From: Alisma plantago-aquatica
Lineage: Eukaryota; Streptophyta; Magnoliopsida; Alismatales; Alismataceae
Length of the DNA stretch: 64,000 nt
Assembly (NCBI GenBank): GCA_963693085.1
Contig: OY856410.1
Location: 1,393,920,863-1,393,984,862, forward strand
Direction of reading: 5' to 3'
Shown piece after piece: positions 42,408 to 56,716 of the stretch. The position numbers were made by a program, and so were the translations under genes. Within the stretch, counting starts at the first letter, position 1. The number at the start of each line of letters is the position of its first letter. The notes beneath the pieces were generated by a model. It had not been told where the DNA came from. It saw only the letters and a program-made list of their open reading frames with translations, and made no database searches.

Positions 42408-45364
42408 AAGTATGCAAAATGCAAAAACTCTAAGTATTGATGCCAGGGGACAATCACGAGAGATCTATACATTTAAAGAAATAGTTGTCACTATAGTTTG
42501 ATTCAATTATTTCCCATTTTAGTCTTTTATTGGGTATTAACTAAGTTATATACATATAATTGAAGTCTTTAAATTAAGTACAATATCATCATACCATGTT
42601 ACTAGTGTCTTGGCATATCCTTGATCTAAGGTTTTACATCATTTTTACTTCTAAGATTCATTTTATTTTCATAAGTTGAATTATGTCTCTCTTACATATA
42701 GGTGTTGGTGTTAATATGCCTCCCTCAATTTAGATCTAGTAATGACATTCTCTCTTTCATATGATGTATCTTAATTTGGTCAACTACGCTCAAGTATTTT
42801 ATTTGAATGAGATACCATTCATCATAATACCCCTAATTGAGAAATCTAGGGTTTTAAATCTTGCACACTCATCGGTGAATACATAAATACTTATTGTATA
42901 TATGGGTGGACTTTTGTTTGTATACTACCTTAAAGTCCTTAAGTCAATTATATGTTCATATTTGATTTATTCAGTCATACTTAGCAAGATTAGGCATTAT
43001 GCATATATTTTCTTTCATTCATATTTATTTATCAATTTTATCCTAAAATATTTTGATTTTAGCCTTTTAGGATCATGACTATGCTAAAATTTATATTAAA
43101 AAATGATTATTCTCATATTATCACCATGGGGTACAAGGAGGAGTCACTCATGCAACCAAGGTTCTTCATGGGTCTGTGAACTCGTGCCATCAGGGTGCTA
43201 TTGCCTTCACCAACGCCAAGCCCTACCTCAGGTGTTGTTGTGATGGAGTGAAGCAGCTACTATGACCATTGGAGACTCGTTGAAGACTGGGGGACATCCA
43301 CCATGTATAAGGAACTTGAAGCCATGTCCAAGGAACTTGTGATCAGATTAGAGTCTAAGGGAGAGGGAGGGGTGGTTGTGTGGGGATCACTGAGCGACAA
43401 AGCTCCTTCGAAAGGCCAGCTTGTCAGATATGGGGGATGTGGGTTGATCAATGCCACATAAATTGTGTTGACACATGGTCTCCTAATGAAGGTTTTACTG
43501 CCCTTGACAACATTGCAATTTCTACATGCTGATGTTCATCTCAGCTTTGAAGTAGTAGAACCCAATGGCAGGAGGAAGGGTTGTATTAGAGGTGGCGGAA
43601 GCCTCATCGATCTACCACTCAGTACAAAAGTTGCATGTTCTTCTTCTTCATGAGGAGCTAGGGTTATGATATTTTATGGAGTGGATTTAGGGTAGAGTGG
43701 GTACAGGTGAGGTTTAGTCAAGATCTGAAACTCAGTTGTATGATCTGTGCAACAATTGAGGAGAGTTGGCAAGGTGATGCATGACACATAGGGGTTGTTG
43801 GAGTTAACTATTGGTCATAGGTTTATCAATAGATCATTGGTTTGTAGGTGATAGGGAGGTCCAACCACATATCAAATAAGGAGAGGAGATTGGGGTTAGA
43901 ATTGGAAAGTAGGTGTTGTTTTATAGGTGGTCGACTACTATTGTAGGTCTGAGGTCCTGGTTGTCTGAAATTGTGACTGGGTGCTTGTATTTCAAGCTTT
44001 GTAGTTTCCCTTAGATTGTGGAGGTATGAGCTTAAATAAGGAAGGGTTCTATGGTTCATGGTGTTTAATCCAGGGGAAGGTAGGTGTCATGTTGTTAACA
44101 ACTTGTGTGTGATCTGGAAATCCTCAATGGATATCATGCCAGTTTGCAATCCATAGAAGGAAATGACGGTGATTGTTTTTAGAGTTAGAAGTCAGTTGGT
44201 TGAGAAGGATCAAGGTGGAGGACTTTAATGTAGGGAGTATCTATTTGATTTTTTGACCTGTGCTAAACTAGCTGTAGAGAACGGGTCTATCATTTCCCTT
44301 AGTAACTGGTGTGGAATCGGGTCTGAGGAGGAAGACCTGCTCTGTAATGACCCTGACCTGGGTTATTAGGTAACCCTATTTGTTTTGGCTAAGTAAGTTT
44401 CTTAGAAATTTAATATAATCTTCTAAGGTGTTTTGTTATCATGTGACACACTTATGTTCCAAATTTGGTCCTGATTGAATGTTGTTTGAGCAATGTTCCT
44501 TTGTTTTGGATCAAAGTGCAATTTACCCAGGATGAGGGACTATATTGAGAAATGTCACATGTTTAACATGCTTTAAGTGTTTTAGAATCATAAGAGAGAG
44601 AATGATGCTAAGTGGTGGCTTGTGGAAAGCCTAAATTCCAAGTTTGAACTTGTTTGAATAATGTTAGTACCTTGTGCACCAATTTTGGTACAAATTGTAA
44701 TTTACCCAAAATGTAGGGTTGATATGCAAATTACCACCTCTAGAGTGTCCCTAATTCCTCTATGTATCATTTAGAGGAGATAGAATGAATGAGACATCAT
44801 GGTCAAATCATTTATGAGTGGTAGTATTCTTGGTGATGAAAAGACCAAGAAAGGGGTTGAATGGAAGCCCTAATTTGAGCTTGTATTAAGTGTATCAGGT
44901 TGTAGTGATTAAATGGGAGTCCCTATCGGCCAAAGAGCCAAATAGGAGACCCCCATATCTTGTTTTTAACTCTTTGATTTTTTAAAAACGAGCTAACCAC
45001 CTCAATAAAGCAATGGATATCGGCTTGCAATTTTCCTTGGGAAAGGTTGCATTGAATTGTGAATATAATAATGTGAGTGGAAGTGGCTTGTCCTAGAAGA
45101 TAATCAAAGGGGGCCGACCCTTATCCCTTGCATTACCCTCAAGTTTTTATTTTGCATGGAAAGATAAAGATGGATTGCATGCAAGTACATGTGTCAATCC
45201 ATGCATGGACATGTGGCACCTAGTAGCTCAAATTGATGACACCTCATTTTCACACTTCTTCATGAACAACAAGTATATATACCCCTTCTTTCACCCCTTA
45301 GTAAACTTTTTCGAATCCTACCACCTCCTTACTCTTAGATATCGTGCATGGAGCCTTTTTGACA

Positions 45365-45550
45365 TGCATAGGTGATGTGGTATCGTGCATCGGCCTTGGG
45401 TATCGACCATAGCAAGTAATATCAGCCATAGCATGTTGATATTGGCCATAGCAAGTCGATATCGGCCAAGTAGAGTGTTTTTGGCCACAAGTGAGGGGGA
45501 TATCGGCCAAAAGTGACTGGAATATCGTGCAAGGGTAGTGAGGTATCATG
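45365..45550. repeat. ATATCGGCCATAGCAAGT degenerate tandem repeat
   Basis: Eight or so units of about 22-25 bp share TATCGGCCATAGCAAG or TATCGTGCAAGG. The equivalent block in the 3' LTR is at 51580-51765. Confidence 0.75.
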
Positions 45551-45776
45551 CAAGGTGCTAAGGAGCAAGAGGGAGCTCAATATTTAACCCTATGGTGAGG
45601 CCATGATCATCTTCAACCTTGGATTGAAGCATGATTTTAGGGTTATGATCTTCCTTTCTTTTCTTCTTCACCAATTGCATATCCATGGTGATTCCTTGAA
45701 TATGAAGGAGTTGTAAACGAGACTTGGACTTTTGATAAGTAATCTTCAACCTTAGGAGCGTGGAGCTTTGGAGATT

Positions 45777-46422
45777 GGAGCTTTGAAGTTGTTCTTAAAG
45801 CAGGTTCTATAACTTGAACCCAATTATATTATTATGCACTTTCAATTTTGTCATACCTTGTGTTGATAATCATTTAATGACTTGGAAACCAATAGATGTA
45901 TGCATCATTTTGTATAATGGGTTGACAAAGGTTCAAACAATTGTTTAGCATGTAACTTAACCTATGGTGTGAAGCACACACACACACACCTCTTTGCCTG
46001 ATATGGTGTGAAGCATACACACACACACCTCTTTGCCTGATATGGTGAAATAGGTCTTCCCATGGGATCTCCTAGAGAGCGCATATTTTTGAATATGTTG
46101 GAGCTTTGAAGTTGTTCTTAAAGCAGGTTCTATAACTTGAACCCAATTATATTATTATGCACTTTCAATTTTGTCATACCTTGTGTTGATAATCATTTAA
46201 TGACTTGGAAACCAATAGGTGTATGCATCAGTTTGTATAATGGGTTGACAAAGGTTCAAACAATTGTTTAGCATGTAACTTAACCTATGGTGTGAAGCAT
46301 ACACACACACACACCTCTTTGCCTGATATGGTGTGAAGCATACACACACACACCTCTTTGCCTGATATGGTGAAATAGGTCTTCCCATGGGATCTCCTAG
46401 AGAGTGCATATTTTTGAATATG
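45777..46422 (+). repeat. 323-bp tandem duplication private to the 5' LTR
   Basis: Copies are 45777-46099 and 46100-46422, each running from GGAGCTTTGAAG to TTTTTGAATATGTT and nearly identical. The 3' LTR has only one copy, so the duplication arose after insertion. Confidence 0.88.
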
Positions 46423-47598
46423 TTAGGGTGATGGGCTCGAATATCCTTAAGCCGTAATGAGGGATTGATGTGAGATCCCCTTCATTATAAATACCGGGAT
46501 GGATGTATCGCGAATCTCCCGATGATGATGAATGCTGGGATTGATGATAGATAAACACACGATCTCTCAATCCCGAAGAGAGTGCAGCTTCCGCTTTAGC
46601 TCTATAGTGAAGTTTCCAGTATACTTGAGAAAGCTATGTAGCAGTTGACACGAGATGTCCTGCTTGTGGTCTCACACTGACCGAGATGCGAAGGTCATGG
46701 CAGCCAAATCTTCCATTCACCTTGTATGGTACTGATGCTTTACGTAGCCGTGGTCGGTTGGAGTATGAGTGGAATACCTCATCTCCTCAGGGCATAAGTG
46801 TGATTGAAAAATGTAATCAGCTGTGTAGCATATCTGCTTAATGATCGAATATTGAAAACATTAATTGATGCACACTTTAGTTATACATCTTAGTTGATAG
46901 ATGATATTTATGTTTGCGTACATTCCTTGCAAAGCAGATAGATGATGATAACTCTACCATGGGTAGATGCAATGTTCTCCTTAAGAAAGGAGATTACTTC
47001 ATTCTATTCATATAGTGAATTATCCTACCTATTAATATTAAAAGAACCTCTTCTCAGTTTATAACTGCTTAATCTATGATAATAATATGGTCGACGGAGA
47101 GTTATATCTCTCACTGGGACAATTGTCTCACCCCGTGGGATCCACATTTTTTAGGTGGACATGCATGAGGTGGCGAAGATCTCTCTCTACAGAGGAGGAA
47201 CAACAGCTAAGGCAGCCGTGAAATCTCAGGTTGAGTGTACTGTCTGTCATGTCTTGTAGATAGAAATCCTATGTGTCGTCTCTGTACTCTCAAGTCCTTG
47301 GAGTTGGTTCGTACTGTTTTCATGAATGATCTGAGATTGTGGCTTGAATGCCTCGAGGTTTTATGTTGCTCCAGTATGTGTTTTTATAGAGCAACTGTTA
47401 TATGTTGTCCTCAAGATGAGATGTTGTACAATGTAATCATGATATGTATGAGTTTTGGATCTTTTAGTAAGAGTTTTCTGGAAAAGGATCTCCTTGCAAA
47501 ATGGTTTTAAATTTTAGTGATTTTTGTTAATCCGCTTATTATGTTTATTCCACTTAGTTAGTAATGATTTGTTTTTCAGTTTGATGACAATCGTTACA

Positions 47599-50552
47599 TG
47601 TTTGGTATCAGATCTTAAGGTTCGTTGAGTCTACAGAGACATAGGACTAAGGTGTTGAGTTTGTGTTAGTGTCCTCCAGTATACCCTATAGTAACTTCTG
47701 CTTATGCAGAAGAAAAGGTGAAGTTTAAAAATGACTGGAGAACACGAGGAACACATTGCTGAGGGCAATGTTGTTGCACCAGGAAAGGGTGCAAGGGATC
47801 AGGTAAGAGAAGAATGAGTGCCTGAGAATTCCCATCGTGATCTGATCAGGATGAAGAATCCTATGTTTATGCTCTTGATATGCAGGTTAAGACAACAGTG
47901 ATACATATAGTAGACTGGATACTAGCATTACAACCTAGGTTACCAGTCCTTAATGCAGAAACTTTGGGCTCTAAAAGGGGTCCTGAACCACACAGTCATG
48001 TTGGAATAGTGGAAAATGTGGGAAAGATAAACATATGGCGAGAAAATAGACTCGGACATAAGAATAGATAGATAGTACATCTGTGATGGTAATGCCCAAG
48101 GAGGGGCACTAAGCTGAGAACTAAGGAAAGGTCTCTACAATTCTAGAGACATTTGCCTAGTTGTTCTAAAAAGACAAATTTTTTGGTGCCACCAGTGTAA
48201 TAAATGCCTAGTGTACCAGAGTAGTAGTCACTAAGTAAAGGCAAAGGTCCTAACTTTCCACCTGTAAGAACTTCTGGATTAGCTTCTACATCGGTAATAA
48301 GACCGATAAGACCATGGTACAAGGACAAAACATGTTATAGATATGGACATGTTGAGCATACTAAACTCTTTTCTTTGAAAAGAAGGGAGGAAATGACTCA
48401 ACAACCGAGGTAGACTTGGCAGGGCTTATGAAAGTTATAGCCCAATAGTGTAAAAAGGCAAAAGAAACAACATAAAACAACTAGACTCTATGTGTTGAGT
48501 CAACCTGAAGTGGTAGATGACCGCAAGGGGTAACAGTCAGATAGAGCTTTTTCATTTTGATATACCTTCTCTTGATTTTATCTGATAATCATAAGAAGGA
48601 TTGATGTTGTTGACTTCCCTATTGATTACCCTATGGGAACATAGGGAAGAAATGATGAGGACTAGATTTATATTATATTCAATATTCTTTTAAATGCTTT
48701 ATAATTACTCTTATCTGTGTGAAAAAGGATGAGGTGTAGAGGTGATGCCTGGAGAAAATCCAGGGATGCTAAATCCTATGTTTTTGATGACATGAAAAGT
48801 AAGGAATATGATAGTAAACAAGTGCATACTACATAATCTCAGTACTTGTATACGCTGGCCAGGTATTCAACTATTGAAGATAAGGTGCGTATGGAACTCT
48901 TAGATTGTTATATTTTTTATTACCATGATCAAGTAATCATTTTGAGACAATCTAGTGAGCATAACGAAACTAGAAATACGGCATGTATATTTTTATCACA
49001 TCCTAACTGCAATAAAATGGAATCTGAGATGATCTCAGATCAATCTGTGTGTATGAGGAAGTAAAAAGTATAATCCTCATGATAAGAGAATGAGAACAAG
49101 GGAGATGATCCATGTCTGATAAAGCCTGTGTGAATAGTAAAGATCTTTTCCCATGATGTGGAAATGGGAAATGTAATAAAATCACAAAATGTTCATGAAC
49201 ATGTTAGACAATAACAAAGAAAGGAATGATGACATGTAATCATCCTTATAATTCCTATGTTGATGGCAAGGAACGTAGGATGAAACAAGAGTAAGTGACT
49301 CATGAATAGTTGAAAGTTCATGCAATAATCAAATGAGATGATAATCTCTTCTCTTTGATAAACAACCCTAGGTGATGATGGGGTGATAAGAGGAATATGT
49401 TTCTTTGTGTTCTTTCCTTTCAGAGACATGGCAATCAAGTGAGTACTATGACACTTGATGTGCATGGATTAGAAATAATCCATTAATGGATACTTAGAAA
49501 AGTATCAGTTCATCTTAGAATTTGATTCCAAGATAAAGATATGTGTATCAAGTAATGTCCCAAGATGAAAGAAAGATCCTTTTATATGTGTGGCTTTGGT
49601 AATAACAACAGAGAGATGGAAATGATGAGGATGTGATGTGTTTTTGACACGTGATGGATATCAAAGTAAGGAATTTCAGTATCTAAGAAATATCATGTGG
49701 TATGGGAAAGTAAAAACATAACTCCTAATCAGATGATTTATGTTGGTTACCTGGAATGGCCAACTGTGAAATCAGTCTAGTTACATAAAATAGTATGGAC
49801 ATCATATGTTAGGGGTTTATTCTCTACATAAATATAACATCGATAAGGATGTACTAATTGAAGGAACAATTGTAAAATCATTGTGGGAAAAGCTTATCAA
49901 GCTAGAAATAATTCCTTAGAATACCCTTATCTAGATCTATTAAGGCAACTTATACATGACATCTAAAGATGCCTCTAAGATAAGTTCTTAATTGATAAGT
50001 AACCTCCCCTTATGACAAGAGAATGTACAACTAATGAGATAGTTGGTATAGGTAGTAAGAAAGTTTGGTGTTGTGTCAACAGATTAGATGGCACAATAGA
50101 TGTATGATAAGACTTGTAGTCCCAAGTGAGTGACAAAATGTAACTCTGGTCTTTCCTTGAAAGTGAAATGCTAAAATGAATGAGGAGTATGGAAGACTCC
50201 CCATAATCAAGAATCTTGTCACAAAAAGTTGTAAGTTGAGAAAGGTGACAAATCAGTGAGGTTTGACACCTGAGTTAAATAAGGTATGTATAATGTTTCT
50301 CTGACTAAGAAAAGTGCTACCTGACACAGAGTTGACTCTACATTCAATAATGAAAAAATAGTGGAGTATGTGTCCTGTGTGACAGACTCTATGATAACCA
50401 TGTGTGGAAGAACTTTATTTTGATCAAAGTTCTATGGTATCTGCATGACGTTAAGATGTTATGTGGATACTTGATGATATGATGAATGAATAATATCTGT
50501 CTCCCTTTATCTGGGATTTTGGGGACGAAATCCTTGTTAGGGGTTCATAACT
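47599..50552 (+). other. Degenerate interior of the Gypsy element
   Basis: 2954 bp with no long reading frame. Near 48332 the plus strand reads TCYRYGHVEHTKL, a decayed gag zinc knuckle (CYRCG..GH type). No readable protease, RT or integrase core was recognised. It ends with TTTTGGGGACGAAATCC and TTAGGGG before the 3' LTR, typical of Gypsy 3' ends. Confidence 0.7.
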
Positions 50553-52174
50553 TGTAATGACCCTAACCTGGGTTATGAGGTAACCCTATTTTTTTGGCTA
50601 AGTAAGTTTCTTAGAAATTTAATATAATCCTCTAAGGTGTTTTTTTATCATGTGACACACTTATGTTCCAAATTTGGTCATGATTGAATGATGTTTGAGC
50701 AATGTTCCTTTGTTTTGGACCAAAGTGCAATTTACCCAGGATGAGGGGCTATATTGCAAAATGTCACATGTTGAACATGCTTTAAGTGTTTTAGCATCAT
50801 AAGAGAGAGAATTATTCTAAGTGGTGGCTTGTGGAAAGCCTAAATTCCAAGTTTGAACTTATTTGAATAATGTTAGTACCTTGTGCACCAATTTTGGTAC
50901 AAATTGTAATTTACCCAAAATGTAGGGTTGATATGAAAATTACCACCTCTAGAGTGTCCCTAATTCCTCTATGTATCATTTAGAGGAGAGAGAATGAATG
51001 ATACACCATGTTTGAATCATTTATGAGTGGTAGTATTCTTGGTGATGAAAAGACCAAGAAAGGGGTTGAATGGAAACCCTAATTTGAGCTTGTATTAAGT
51101 GTATCGGGTTGTAGTGATTAAATGGGAGTCCCTATCGGCCAAGGAGCCAAAGAGGAGACCCCCATATAGTGTTGTTAACTCTTTGACTTTTCAAAAACGA
51201 GCTAAGCACCTCAATAAAGCAACGGATATCGGCTTACAACTTTCCTTGGGAAAGGTTGCATTGAATTGTGAATATAATAATGTGAGTGGAAGTGGCTTGT
51301 CCTAGAAGATAATCAAAGGGGGCCGACCCTTATCCCTTGCATTATCCTCAAGTTTTTATTTTGCATGGAAATATAAATATGGAGTGCATTCAAGTACATG
51401 TGTCAATCCATGCATGGACACGTGGCACCTATTAGCTCAAATTGATGACACCTCATTTTCACACTTCTTCATGAACAACAAGTATATATACCCTTTCTTT
51501 CACCCCTTAGTGAACTTTTTCGAATTATACCACCTCCTTTCTCTAAGATATCGTGCATGGAGCCTTTGTGTCATGAATAGGTGATGTGGTATCGTACATA
51601 GGCCTTGGGTATCGGCCACAACAAGTAATATCGGCCATAGCATGTTGATATTGTCCATAGCAAGTCGATATCAACCAAGTGGAGTGTTTTTGGCCACAAG
51701 TGAGGGGGATATCGTCCACAAGTGATGGAATATCGTGCAAGGGTAGTTAGGTATCGTGCAAGGTTCTAAGGAGCAAGAGGGAGCTCAATATTTAACCCTA
51801 ATATGAGGCCATGATCATCTTCAACCTTAGATTGAAGCATGATTTTAGGGTTATGATCTTCCTTTCTTTTCTTCTTCACCAATTGCATATCCATGGTGAT
51901 TACTTGTATATGAAGGAGTCATGAATGAGCCTTGTAATTTTGATAAGTCATCTTCAACCTTAGGAACGTGGAGCTTTGGAGCTTGGAGCTTTGAAGTTGT
52001 TCTTAAAAATGGGTTATATAACTTGAACCCAATTATATTATTATGCACTTTCGATTTTGTCATACCTTGTGTTGATAATCATTTAATGACTTGGAAACCG
52101 ATAGGGGTATGCATTGGTTTGTACAATGGGTTGACAAAGGTTCAAAAAGTTGTTTATCCTGTCACTTAACCTAT

Positions 52175-52533
52175 GGTGTGAAGCACACACACACACCTCT
52201 TTTCCCGATATGGTGTGAAGCATACACACACACACCTCTTTGCCCGATATGGTGTGAGGAAAACACACACACACACCTCTTTGCCCGATATGGTGTGAAG
52301 TACACACACACCTCAAAAGTGATATGGAAGCAGACACATATATACCTCAAAAGTGATATGGAAGCACACATACACCTCAAACTCGATATGGAAGCATACA
52401 TACACCTCAAGGGTGGTATGGTAAGCACACATACACTTCAAATCCGAGATGGAAGCACACATACACCTCTAATGTGATATGGGTAGCAAGCACACACACC
52501 TCATACCCGATATGGTGGAAGCACCTCAAAACC
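52175..52533. repeat. Expanded CA-rich minisatellite in the 3' LTR
   Basis: Units of about 43 bp (CACACACACACCTCTTT, then GCCCGATATGGTGTGAAG) are followed by shorter units of about 27-30 bp (GATATGGAAGCACACATACACCTCAAA). The 5' LTR has only two of the first type per copy of its duplication and none of the second. The long reading frames through this block on both strands come from the repeat. Confidence 0.85.
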
Positions 52534-53410
52534 CACATTGTAACATCCTAAAATTTTGAACCTTATAAAATGACCCCAATTTGAAACCCCAATTCGTTTT
52601 ATTTTAAAATTTATGATAAAAACATATAATAATGTTATGATGGTTCCCAAATATGTTACATAAAGCAAATTCGATAATTTTTGAACTTAATTGAAAATCA
52701 ATATCATCAAGGTAGCCCTAATTATTAAATAAGTGACATTTAGGGTTAACATGAACTTTACCCAATAAAAGCTCTTTTTTTGGCCTAATAATTTTACTAT
52801 AAGTTTGTGTTGATAATTTAATGATTTACCCAAATTTCTATCCTCAAATTCATTTTAAGTCATCCCATATGATTAATTAAACATTTATGCTAAAAAGAGA
52901 AATATAATAAGCTAAGATGGACAAATCAGGAAAATAACTATATCTTTAGATTCCTTGCATCTCATTTAGGTAACACGTTAAATTTGAGAAGATTTGGACT
53001 TCCCTGGCTAATCAAATTTAAACTAGGAAAGAACTAACCTAATCTAATAAATAATCCTAATTTATCAAATCCTACATATGTTTGGACTTTGGTCCACCAT
53101 TTATTTGAGGGTCACGCTAACCAGTAGGGTCGGACCCGGATCCGGAGGCAACGATGCACTGAGGGAGTCCCTCCTTCACCCGACTCCTGCTGTCTCCAGG
53201 ACGCTACGATAGCAGCATTTTCTCGCCTCTCTCTCTCTCTCCTCAACGCCACACAAAATGAAGGTCTTTTTCACCATCCTCGAACCTTCCAGACTCTGGT
53301 GATCCCAAACGCGTTAGGGCTTGGTGCCCTAGAGTTCTAGATCGACAAGGACTCTCCCTCTCTCCCCTGTTTCCGCGGCGGAAGGGAAATATATCCCTTA
53401 GGGCCATAGC

Positions 53411-53419
53411 CTATATAAG
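53411..53419 (+). promoter_or_regulatory. Likely TATA box of the nested Gypsy LTR
   Basis: CTATATAAG within AGCCTATATAAGTAAAACC. It is conserved in the 3' LTR at 57591-57599, with CT-rich sequence after it. Confidence 0.65.
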
Positions 53420-54784
53420 TAAAACCTCACAAAATCGTTCACGGATCAACAACAAACCCTCCTCCATCGTCCTTGTTCCTCCCGCTTGCCCGCTGCGTAC
53501 TCGCCCTTCTCAACCTTGCTTCAGCTACCTCCGGCAGCCGACGACGAGAAGCCTGGACACCCAAAGGTTCCCTGATGCCCCAAGCATGATCGCAGAATCA
53601 TCACAAACGTTTCCTGCTCATGAATTTCATCTCTTGCTTGGTAAATCTTGTTTCCCCTTTTTCTTCTTTTTCTACAGTTGTTCGCAATCCGCATCTAAGG
53701 TCCATCGTTGGTCTTGTTTTCTTGCGACTACACCTTCATTGAGTTGCACTGAAGCTACCTGCAACTCTAGTTCTCCTGACCTAGCCTTCCCTTTTGATCT
53801 TCGCTCCAGCCAACTCCGATAGGCTCCCTATTCCTTCTCTGCCCCTTCTTGGCGATAGGGATTTCTCGGGCTCCAGATCATCGGAGGGATCATGTAAGAT
53901 CTCGTCAGGTTCGTCGGGTCTCAAGGAAGGTGCTCAACACATTGGTTTTCCATGTAGAAAAGCATATCATATTCTGGTCTTCTGGGATTCACGGAACCCA
54001 TTCCTCCTTTCGCTGTGTTCTTCGATTGGAAAAAAAGAATTGCAGACACTATTTTCCAATTTTACCCTTTTGACGACTTCCTTGAGGTCACGCGATCATG
54101 GGCTTTCTTGACCATCACTGTTTGCTGAAGCGGGGTCCTTGAACCATCGCGGCCTCCTGTGATTGCTCCAGCTAGGCCGAGTAGCCATGCCTTTTGGATA
54201 GCTGCTAGCATGGATTTTCTGGAGTTTCTGATTGGCCGATCTATGGAAATTTATATCTTTTTACTGGTATGTCCAATGGGTTCAAATCATATATGGGTTT
54301 TGCTCAGTTTTTCGAGATCTACAAGATGGAATAACTTTTAGATCCTATTTTGATGCCAATTTTCCTGTTTTGATCAAGAACCCTAAAACCCTAGAAATTA
54401 GGTTGAATATTAATTATTAATGAATGATAATTGTTATAACAGGTTAATTAGGGTTTCTAAGCCTCAGGAACGAGATTAGGGTTTCATAAACCTAAGAAGA
54501 GCATCTAGGTCTTCTCTAAGTGAGAGGTAAGTGGTCCATTCACTTTGAACATAAATACTTGATTGATTGGATATATATGTATGCATAATGAATGTTGAAT
54601 GTTTTATTTACTATTTTGATTGTTAAAAGTCATTGAATTTATACTAAACTGAATGTCATGTTTAATGTCAATATTATTGTATCATCTTCATGCACATTGA
54701 GAGTAAATTTAAAGTTAAGTTTTAAGAGCAAAGTAATAGTTTTAAAGATAAAGATAATGATTAAAAGATAACTTATATAAGGTC

Positions 54785-54905
54785 ATCACCAAGAGGCTCC
54801 TCAGAGCAAAACTAAGAGGCACTTAGGTGCATAAGATAAGAGGCACTCCGGTGCAACCCAAGAGGCACTTAGGTGCATAAGAGAAGAGGCACTTCGGTGC
54901 AAAAC
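54785..54905. repeat. AGAGGCACTTAGGTGCATAAG tandem repeat in the Gypsy LTR
   Basis: Two units of about 63 bp, each made of two half units (AAGAGGCACTTAGGTGCA and AAGAGGCACTCCGGTGCA). The half unit contains the small inverted repeat GCACTTAGGTGC. The 3' LTR has the same block at about 58973-59090. Confidence 0.8.
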
Positions 54906-55516
54906 CCGAGGATCCTTATATAGGTCAAGATAAAAGACATAATCTAAAAGCAATTGTCTCTTTTTAAATGTTTAAATGTTTAAAGTTTATTTCCAGTTTT
55001 CTTTAAGATATAATATGTTCAATTCCACTTACCATTTTGTTTGATGCATGGTTGGGGGCGTGATGCCCGCAGGAAAGGAGAAACGTCAAGGACAAATCTA
55101 GCTGGGGACCAGTTAAAGAAGGAGCTCTAGACATCTGAGACCAGACCTGGTGGGGGTGCCAACTATCCATAGATTATATTTCCTTTATGTTTATGAATCA
55201 TGTGTTTTAGTTTAGTGTGAGTTTTATGAGAAAGTGTGGGATGTTTAAGGAAAATTATGTTTAGATTTGTTTATGTATGAGTTACGTTGAGGACATGAGT
55301 ATGAGAACTGTTATTTTATCCTGTGTTGGTATATATGAACTTTATTTTTTATGCAATGGTAATCATATTTGTGACATCCCAATGAGATATATGCTTCCGC
55401 TCAGTGTTGTGCATGTTTTAGAAATTGGGGTGTTACAATATAGTATCAGAGCGAAAAATATAGTTGGCCACCAGGCTTTTCTCAAAATCTCTTATAATTT
55501 ATGTTCCCTTTTGTAG

Positions 55517-56561
55517 ATGGCTCCTAAGAAGAGATCTGATAAGGGTAAGGAACACGTAGATGGAGAGGGAAGCTCTTCCAATGGAGAAAGTGATCATAGT
55601 GCTTCTGGAGGGGCTAACCCTAATGGTAACCCTAATGCACCTCTAGAAGTACTTATCAAGGCTCTAACTTATGCTATCACTGGACAACAAGGAAGACCAC
55701 ATCAATCGAGGAACCAGGAGTTGGCCTTAGTTGACTTCTTGAAGATCAAGCCTGATTCTTTTGCTGGAGAGGAAGAGCTGGATGTGGTGGGTAAAGCAGA
55801 AAGCTGGTTGTAGAACATGGAGCATTGTTTTCGTGACCTAGATTGCCCTAACCAATCTAGGGTTTGTTTTGGGACTCACATGCTCAAAGGTGCTGCTAGG
55901 ACTTGGTGGGAGAACTTGCTAGGTTCTCGTGAAGCTGACACTCCTCCATTCACATGGGAGGAATTCACAGAAGCCTTTAAAGACGATTACATATCTGAGG
56001 CTATGATTGAGAAGAAAGAAGAGGAGTTTCGCAACCTTCGTCAACGTGGTGATATGACAGTCACACAATACGCCATGAAGTTTAGAATCTTACAGAATTA
56101 TGGATATGATTATGATGAACGACGCAAGACGAAGAAGTTCATTAGAGGTCTCAAGGAGGATCTTATCTTTGCTTTGTCTGGACGAGGACACCGCACCGTG
56201 CAAGGTGCCCTAGATGCTACCCTTGAACTAGAAGACCACCCAGGAAGAGCATGGAAGAAGGACAACCACTCCAACAACAACCGCCATAATGACAAGAAGA
56301 GGAAGGCTCTAGCTGAGGTTGTTTCAAATCAACCTGCCAAGACACAATGTGCCAAAGTGCTCCAAGTATCATCTAGGAGAATGCAGGTTTGGAGCCGGAG
56401 TGTGCTATGCATGTGGTGAAGCAGGCCACATTAGACCCAACTGCCCCAAGTTTCAAAAGAAAGAACCCAAAGTCAATGAAGCACCTAGAGAGAAGCGACA
56501 TGCTAGAATTTTCACCATGGTGGATGATGAAGATGATGAGAATGAACAAGGTATGGTTTAA
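55517..56561 (+). pseudogene. Gypsy gag with one stop and one frameshift
   Basis: ATG at 55517 (MAPKKRSDKGKEH). A Retrotrans_gag core follows (residues about 85-230: ESWL, LKGAARTWWENL, WEEFTEAFKDDYI, MTVTQYAMKFRIL, KKFIRGLKEDL). A TAG at 55811-55813 interrupts it between ESWL and NMEHCF. The reading frame shifts near 56320-56345. The new frame gives CSKYHLGECRFGAG and the CCHC knuckle CYACGEAGHIRPNC, ending at 56561. Without these lesions it would be a normal-length plant Gypsy gag, which packages element RNA. As it stands it cannot make full-length protein. Confidence 0.92.
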
Positions 56562-56639
56562 GTTTCTTTGAGGTTATAGTTTTGATTAGCCTCATCTTAT
56601 GTATGAACATGTGTAGAATTATAAGTTAAACCTTTCATG

Positions 56640-56716
56640 TTAAGGATGGGGAAAATCCTAAGGTGGGTAGTACCCTGAAAATTTCGAGGACGAAATTTTT
56701 ATAAGGTGGGTAGAAT
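56640..56716 (+). other. 3' end of the Gypsy interior with polypurine tract
   Basis: TTTCGAGGACGAAATTTTTA and AAGGTGGGTAGAA lie directly before the 3' LTR. This combination is typical of Tekay/Del-type Gypsy elements. It follows the gag end by only about 80 bp, showing where pol was deleted. Confidence 0.8.

Larger units (their letters stand above)
44343..47598 (+). repeat. 5' LTR of the 44.3-kb Gypsy, 3256 bp
   Basis: Starts TGTAATGACCCTGACCTGGG and ends ACAATCGTTACA. Relative to the 3' LTR (about 4144 bp without the nested element) it lacks a block of roughly 0.9-1.2 kb and carries a private 323-bp tandem duplication. The ends and central blocks are similar to the solo LTR at 14194-19718. 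Confidence 0.88.
52539..55437 (+). repeat. 5' LTR of the nested Gypsy, 2899 bp
   Basis: Starts TGTAACATCCTAAAATTTTG and ends AATTGGGGTGTTACA. It is AT-rich at both ends with a GC-richer centre (about 53.1-53.9 kb) around the TATA box. Short reading frames in the centre recur in the other LTR and have no recognised domain. Confidence 0.92.

Noticed and set aside
52083..52477. Long frames through the CA-rich repeat (both strands)
   Set aside because: Translation of a minisatellite (HTHTP-like or CVCF-like periodic peptides), not a gene.
53586..54111. Ser-rich frames in the nested Gypsy LTR, also at 57625-58310
   Set aside because: Present in both LTRs with indels changing the frame between copies; no conserved protein.
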